NCBI RefSeq assembly: GCF_026262575.1
Contig: NZ_JAPKFL010000026.1
Span: 17,905 to 81,904, forward strand
DNA length: 64,000 nucleotides
Direction: 5' to 3'
Source: Streptomyces marinisediminis
GTDB taxonomy: Bacteria; Actinomycetota; Actinomycetes; Streptomycetales; Streptomycetaceae
Shown: one piece after another, positions 59,585 through 64,000 of the stretch
Layout: each line of letters begins with the position of its first letter
Position numbering within the stretch: the stretch's first letter is position 1
Notes under the pieces: generated by a model
The model's database searches: none
What the model was told of the DNA's origin: nothing
What the model saw: only the letters and a program-made list of their open reading frames with translations
Program-made: the position numbers and the translations under genes

Positions 59585-62481
59585 GCGGTACCGCCCAGCG
59601 CGACGAGCTCGGCCAGCTCCGCGTCCCCGAGTTCGGTCAGCGCGGCCTCCCCGGAGCCGACGACCGCGTCGGCCAGCGCCCGTTTGGTCTCCAGCAGGCG
59701 TGCCACCTTGTCCTCCACGGTGCCCTCGGTGACCAGGCGGTGCACCTGCACCGGGCGGTCCTGCCCGATGCGGTACGCCCGGTCGGTCGCCTGGTCCTCC
59801 ACCGCCGGGTTCCACCAGCGGTCGTAGTGCACGACGTGCGTCGCACGGACGAGGTTCAACCCGGTGCCGGCGGCCTTGAGCGACAGCAGGAAGACCGGGT
59901 TCGCCCCGGACTGGAAACGTTCCACCAGCTCCTCCCGGCGGGCCACGGGGGTACCGCCGTGCAGCAGCAGCGGCTCGTGCCCGCGTGCCGTCAGGTGTGC
60001 CTCGATCAGCCGTGCCATCGCGACGTACTGGGTGAACACCAGCACGGACTCGCCTTCGGCGGTGATGGTGCCCAGCAGTTCGTCGAGGAGCTCCAGCTTG
60101 CCGGAGCGGCCCCGCAGCGGCCCGGGCTGACGCAGGTACTGCGCCGGGTGGTTGCAGATCTGCTTCAGCCCGGTGAGCAGCTTGAGCACCAGACCGCGCC
60201 GCGCGATGCCGCCGGACTCGGCGATCCGCGCCATCGTCTCGCGCACGAGGGCCTCGTACAGCGACGCCTGCTCGGCGGTGAGGGCGACGACCCGGTCCGT
60301 CTCCGTCTTCGGCGGCAGCTCCGGGGCGACACCCGGGTCGGATTTCCTGCGTCGCAGCAGGAAGGGCCGGACGAGCCGGGACAGCCGCGCCGCGGCCTCC
60401 GCCGACTCCTCCGCCTCGCCGCCCTCCGCCGTCCGGGCGTAGCGTTCGCGGAAAGCGGCGAGCGGGCCGAGCAGGCCGGGCGTCGTCCAGTCCAGGATGG
60501 CCCACAGTTCGGACAGGTTGTTCTCCACCGGCGTGCCGGTCAGCGCCACCCGCGCCCTGGCCGGGACGGCACGCAGCTCGCGGGCGGTGGCCGAGTGCGG
60601 GTTCTTCACGTGCTGCGCCTCGTCGGCGGCCAGCAGCCCCCAGGGCACTTCGGCCAGTGCCTTCCGATCGCGCCGCAGCACTCCGTAGGTGACGAGGACG
60701 ACCTCGTCCGCCGCGACGGCGTCCAGGTGCCGTTCTCCCCCGTGGTAGCGGCGCACCGGCGTGCCCGGCGCGAACCTCTCCACCTCACGCTGCCAGTTGC
60801 CCAGCAGCGAGGCGGGGCAGACGACCAGTGCGGGACCCGCGCTGGCCGGCCGGCCCTGCCGGTGCAGGTGGAGGGCGATGAGGGTCACCGTCTTGCCCAG
60901 GCCCATGTCGTCGGCGAGGCATCCGCCCAGGCCCAGCTCGCACATGTCGGCGAGCCAGGTCAGGCCGCGCCGCTGGTAGTCGCGCAGGGTGGCCGTGAGC
61001 TTCGGTGGCTGCGGCACCACCGGGCGCGCCTCCCCGGCGCGGACCCGGTCCACGAGTGCGGCGAACGCACCCGCCGGGGCGCAGGGGACGGCCTCGCCGT
61101 CGGCCGTTGCGGTGCCGGTGAGCGCGGCGGTGAGGGCCTCCATCGGCCCCAGCGGCCGCAGCCTGCGGCGTCTGGCGCGGGCCACCAGCGCCGGATCGGC
61201 GATCACCCACTGGTCGCGCAACCGGACCAGAGGGCGCCGGGAGTCGGCCAGCTCGTCCATCTCGGCCTCGGTGAGCGGCGAGCCGCCCAGCGCGATCCGC
61301 CACCGGAAGTCCAGCAGTGTGTCGGCGTCCAGCAGCCCGGGTGCCGTGGAACCCGGCGCCCCGGGCCCGCCGATCTCGGCGGTGGCCGTCAGCTCACGGA
61401 CCACCTCCCGGGGCCAGTGCACGTCGATCCCCGCACCGCGCAACGCGTCGGTGGCGTCGCCCAGCAGCTCCAGCGCCTCCTCGTCCGACAGCGACAGTGC
61501 CTCGGGCGCCCGCTCGTCCAGCAGCCGGCTCAGGGGCGACCAGACGCGTGCGCCCCGCCGCAACCTCACCAGGCATTGCGACTGGGCGTGCGGACCGAGC
61601 CGGTGCCGCGCCTCCCCCGGATCGGACCACAGCCGCGCCGCGTCCAGCACCAGCGACGGATCACCGGTCGCGTGCACCTGGACCACCGCGCGGAACGCCT
61701 GCCGACGGGCGGTCGGCGACTCGACGCGCAGGCTCACGCCCACCTCGTCCGCCAGCGCGGCCTCCGTGCGCGCCGCCCAGTCGGCCAGCCGCGGGGCGGG
61801 GAGCACGGCGTGCCGCACGTACGGGGCCTGGCCGTGCGCGAGCGGCGCCGCGGGCGTACGGCACAGCGCGTCCGCGACCGCGTCGCAGAACTGGCCGACC
61901 AGGGCCTCCGGGTCCGCGATGCGCACCGGCGGCGGCCCCGGCACCGGCACGCAGTGCGCGTGCGGTGGAAAGGCGGCGGCCAGTTCCCGCACGGCCCGGC
62001 GGGTGGCGGCCTCGCGCGGGCCCACGCGCCACGCGTCGTGCCCGCCCGGGCTCAGTGCCGGGTAGAGCCGCCCCTCGGCGACCAGGCGCAGCGCCAGACG
62101 CCCCGCCCGCGCCCAGGCCACGGCGGACGGATGCGCCGGCTCGTGCCCGTCCGCGCCCAGCCCGCGCACCAGTCCGGCGACCGCGACGGCCGGAGGCACC
62201 GCGAAGCCCCGCACGCCGCGACGCCGCACGCTACGAGGGCCGTGCGGCAGGACCAGTTCGGCCTCGGCGGGTTCCACACCGGGCGGCAGCGGCGAGGACG
62301 GCTCCGCGAGCACGCTCCCCGGGGGCCGCCACAACAGCAGCCGTCCCGCCCGCGGCGGGTCGTCCGCCAGGAAGACCGCCGCCCAGCCACCCCGCAGCGC
62401 CCCGGCAAGCCACTCGGTGCTGCCGGGCGACGCCAGCGCCCCGTCCGGGCCCTCCACCGCCTGCACCCCCCACCGCGCCAT
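59581..62481 (-). CDS. SNF2-family DNA helicase/ATPase
   Basis: 966 residues from ATG 62481 (MARWGVQAVEGPDGALASPG), with GAGGGG and GGGG purine stretches before it; longer starts are not conserved. N-terminal SNF2-associated region about 1-490. Helicase core: Walker A DDMGLGKTVTLIAL (about 530), ADEAQHVKNPHS (motif II), LTGTPVENNLSELW (motif III), then C-terminal lobe with SVLVFTQYVAMARLI, LSLKAAGTGLNLVRA (motif V) and DQATDRAYRIGQDRPVQVHR (motif VI). Translocates on double-stranded DNA. Operon with the SWIM protein. The family is widespread in actinobacteria without an assigned process. Confidence 0.95.
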   Translation of the reverse strand: MARWGVQAVEGPDGALASPGSTEWLAGALRGGWAAVFLADDPPRAGRLLLWRPPGSVLAEPSSPLPPGVEPAEAELVLPHGPRSVRRRGVRGFAVPPAVAVAGLVRGLGADGHEPAHPSAVAWARAGRLALRLVAEGRLYPALSPGGHDAWRVGPREAATRRAVRELAAAFPPHAHCVPVPGPPPVRIADPEALVGQFCDAVADALCRTPAAPLAHGQAPYVRHAVLPAPRLADWAARTEAALADEVGVSLRVESPTARRQAFRAVVQVHATGDPSLVLDAARLWSDPGEARHRLGPHAQSQCLVRLRRGARVWSPLSRLLDERAPEALSLSDEEALELLGDATDALRGAGIDVHWPREVVRELTATAEIGGPGAPGSTAPGLLDADTLLDFRWRIALGGSPLTEAEMDELADSRRPLVRLRDQWVIADPALVARARRRRLRPLGPMEALTAALTGTATADGEAVPCAPAGAFAALVDRVRAGEARPVVPQPPKLTATLRDYQRRGLTWLADMCELGLGGCLADDMGLGKTVTLIALHLHRQGRPASAGPALVVCPASLLGNWQREVERFAPGTPVRRYHGGERHLDAVAADEVVLVTYGVLRRDRKALAEVPWGLLAADEAQHVKNPHSATARELRAVPARARVALTGTPVENNLSELWAILDWTTPGLLGPLAAFRERYARTAEGGEAEESAEAAARLSRLVRPFLLRRRKSDPGVAPELPPKTETDRVVALTAEQASLYEALVRETMARIAESGGIARRGLVLKLLTGLKQICNHPAQYLRQPGPLRGRSGKLELLDELLGTITAEGESVLVFTQYVAMARLIEAHLTARGHEPLLLHGGTPVARREELVERFQSGANPVFLLSLKAAGTGLNLVRATHVVHYDRWWNPAVEDQATDRAYRIGQDRPVQVHRLVTEGTVEDKVARLLETKRALADAVVGSGEAALTELGDAELAELVALGGTA

Positions 62482-62777
62482 ATCCCCGCTGCCCCTCGCC
62501 ACGCTCGCCGTACCGCCGGGGTAAAAGCACCACAGCACGTCGCCGAAAGGCAAACGGAGACAGGAGCGGCCCCCGGCCACCCCGTGTACACCTGGCACAC
62601 CACCGGCCGACAACCCCCGTGCGGCGACCCGCTGGCGCCCCCGCCCGCACCCGGACGCGACCAACGGCGTCCCCGTACAAGAAATACCCTGCACTTTTAC
62701 ATTACTGCCCGACCCTGCAAATGCCGTACGCAGACGAGTGGTCATCGCCCGCCCGGTCGGCTTCCTCCGATAGAGCG
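62482..62777. other. Intergenic region upstream of the SNF2 gene
   Basis: About 296 bases. Contains an AT-richer patch (62680-62710, with ACTTTTACATTACTG) that probably includes the promoter of the helicase-SWIM operon; boxes are not clear. No gene found. Confidence 0.4.
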
Positions 62778-63338
62778 CTAGCTGGGGCAGCCGAGCTCGC
62801 GCTTGGCACCGGCCATATAGTCCACCGCGAAACGCTCCAGATTCGTGCGTGATGCGTGCGCGGTCGCCCCTCCCGGGGGCGGCACCTGCATCGTGGCGAT
62901 GATGTGAGGGCGCTCCGGCAGGCCACACTCAGCGAGAATCATGACGTAGTCGTCATCCAGGGCACCACGTCCCGGGAACTCCAGAGAGATTTCCTCTCCG
63001 TTCGAGAACTTGGTCGGTGCTGCCTCGACGGGGGAATAGAGCTTCTCCTCGGTACCGAACGCAATCCGCACCGCGGGCCGACCGTCCACGAGCAGGCCAC
63101 ACACTCCGTACCTCCGGGTCAGCGGCTCCCCGTACCCCGAGACCTTCTCCCCCGCCGGCAAGACCGCCCTGACAACAGCCTGGTCCAAGGCCACACCGCA
63201 CACCCGCTCCGGCACCGCGTACGGCTCATCCCCGGACGTGCACCCCACCGTTCCCACCAGCACGGCCAGACCCAGCACCCACCGCGCGGCACCGGGCCAA
63301 CTCTTCGCCATCCATCCGCGCGTACTCCCCACCGCCAC
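62778..63338 (-). CDS. Putative lipoprotein, copy 1 of a tandem pair
   Basis: 186 residues from GTG 63338 with AGGAGG upstream (spacing 4); ATG 63311 is also possible. Signal: basic STRGWMAKSWPGAARW, then VLGLAVLVGTVGC with lipobox VGC. Mature part about 155 residues with paired cysteines (RVCGVAL, YGVCGLLV, LAECGLPE, ELGCPS). Family unknown. 40-50% identical by eye to the upstream copy, sharing YAVPERVCGVE-type start, FGTE, SPPGG-like turn and YMAGAKxELGCP end. Confidence 0.8.
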   Translation of the reverse strand: MAVGSTRGWMAKSWPGAARWVLGLAVLVGTVGCTSGDEPYAVPERVCGVALDQAVVRAVLPAGEKVSGYGEPLTRRYGVCGLLVDGRPAVRIAFGTEEKLYSPVEAAPTKFSNGEEISLEFPGRGALDDDYVMILAECGLPERPHIIATMQVPPPGGATAHASRTNLERFAVDYMAGAKRELGCPS

Positions 63339-63363
63339 CACACCTCCTGTAAAGAACTCGCGC
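63301..63363. repeat. Direct repeat of the lipoprotein gene start, copy A
   Basis: 63 bases covering the ribosome binding site and signal-peptide start of lipoprotein copy 1 recur almost unchanged at 63939-64000, 638 bases away (about 2 substitutions and 1 indel). Confidence 0.9.
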
Positions 63364-63415
63364 CACTCCGCCCTCAAAGGCGGGCGGCCGTGGCGCGCAG
63401 GACGCCCGGAAAGCG

Positions 63416-63976
63416 CTAGCCGGGGCAGCCGAGCTCACTCTTGGCACCGGCCATGTAAACCACCGCGAAACGCTGCAAATCCGCGCGTGGCGCCGTTTCA
63501 GGGCCTCCGCCCGGAGGCGACACTAGTACATTGCTGATGAGGTTGGGACGCTCCGGTAGACTACACGCGGCGATGATTTTCGCGTTGTCGTCGTCCACAC
63601 CGCCATGCCCGACGAAGTCCAACGTAATCTCATCACCGTCCTCGAACTGGTGTGAATACTCTTCCAGCGGGTGGTAAAGCTCAAACTCCGTACCGAAGGT
63701 GACCCACAACTCCGGCTCACCATCCACCACCAGGGTGCAGTAATTGAACTTCGCCGGAAGAGGTTTCCCTGTCTCTACAAGTTCTTCGCCTTCCGGTAGA
63801 AGGGAGCGAACGACCTCCTCTTTCATTTCCACACCGCACACCCGCTCCGGCACCGCGTACGACTCATCCCCGGACGCGCATCCCGCCACCCCCACCAGCG
63901 CGGCCAGACCCAGCGCCCACCGCGCGCCACCGGGCCACCTCTTCGCCATCCATCCGCGCATACTCCCCACCGCCAC
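63416..63976 (-). CDS. Putative lipoprotein, copy 2 of a tandem pair
   Basis: 186 residues from GTG 63976 (AGGAGG 4 bases upstream; GTG 63979 or 63970 are alternatives). Lipobox within LGLAALVGVAGCASGDES. The mature half has the same cysteine pattern (RVCGVEMK, NYCTLVVDG, IAACSLPERP, ELGCPG) as copy 1. The close match at both ends and divergence in the middle fit a tandem duplication with selection on the ends. The window ends 24 bases before the start, so more copies may follow. Confidence 0.82.
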   Translation of the reverse strand: MAVGSMRGWMAKRWPGGARWALGLAALVGVAGCASGDESYAVPERVCGVEMKEEVVRSLLPEGEELVETGKPLPAKFNYCTLVVDGEPELWVTFGTEFELYHPLEEYSHQFEDGDEITLDFVGHGGVDDDNAKIIAACSLPERPNLISNVLVSPPGGGPETAPRADLQRFAVVYMAGAKSELGCPG

Positions 63977-64000
63977 CACACCTCCTGAAAGAACTCGCGC
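63939..64000. repeat. Direct repeat of the lipoprotein gene start, copy B
   Basis: Matches 63301-63363; lies at the upstream end of lipoprotein copy 2 and is cut by the window edge. Confidence 0.9.

Overview
This window is a very GC-rich actinobacterial chromosome segment, almost certainly Streptomyces or a close relative. Evidence: bldM and whiD sit side by side; the S10, spc and alpha ribosomal operons, glmM/glmS/alr and the t6A genes follow the order known from Streptomyces; codon third positions are nearly all G or C; GTG starts are frequent; and several typical actinobacterial families occur (WhiB-like, DUF397/XRE, WXG100, LAxTG surface protein). Most core genes lie on the minus strand, so the ribosomal block reads right to left.

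Layout. 1-3.3 kb: the edge of a minus-strand gene (possibly a sigma factor), bldM, the divergent gene whiD and a LysR regulator. 3.3-5 kb: MOSC and SDR enzymes. 5-7.3 kb: groES-groEL1 with two CIRCE operators. 7.6-11 kb: polysaccharide deacetylase, a THUMP-like methyltransferase and a two-domain VOC protein. 11-21.9 kb: tRNA t6A genes (tsaD, tsaB, tsaE) and rimI, then alpha/beta hydrolase, alr, nnr, acpS and glmS. 22-25.7 kb: coaA, glmM, rpsI-rplM. 26-32.6 kb: ABC-F ATPase, LAxTG surface protein, membrane protein, MocR regulator and LysE exporter. 32.7-50.9 kb: truA, then alpha (rplQ, rpoA, rpsD, rpsK, rpsM, rpmJ, infA), map, adk-secY, spc (rplO to rplN) and S10 (rpsQ to rpsJ). 50.9-52 kb: a long, structured non-coding leader.

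52-64 kb is accessory. It holds a TetR/NTF2-like divergent pair with twin palindromic operators; an XRE regulator with two overlapping DUF397 genes and a divergent HATPase gene; a tightly coupled WXG100-type cluster (small alpha-helical protein, WXG plus lysozyme-like protein, two-repeat lipoprotein); an SNF2 helicase/SWIM zinc-finger pair; and two tandemly duplicated lipoprotein genes that reach the right edge.

How the genes work together. The core supplies translation (ribosomal proteins, IF-1, Map, TruA, t6A), secretion (SecY), transcription (RpoA), folding (GroES/EL) and cell-wall precursor synthesis (GlmS, GlmM, Alr), while bldM and whiD control sporulation. The most interesting candidates are the WXG100/lysozyme-like cluster, the tandem lipoproteins, a duplicated 34-bp element carrying BldM-like palindromes near tsaE, the twin TetR operators and a His-rich tail on TsaD. 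Family names rest on motif recognition; no database search was possible.
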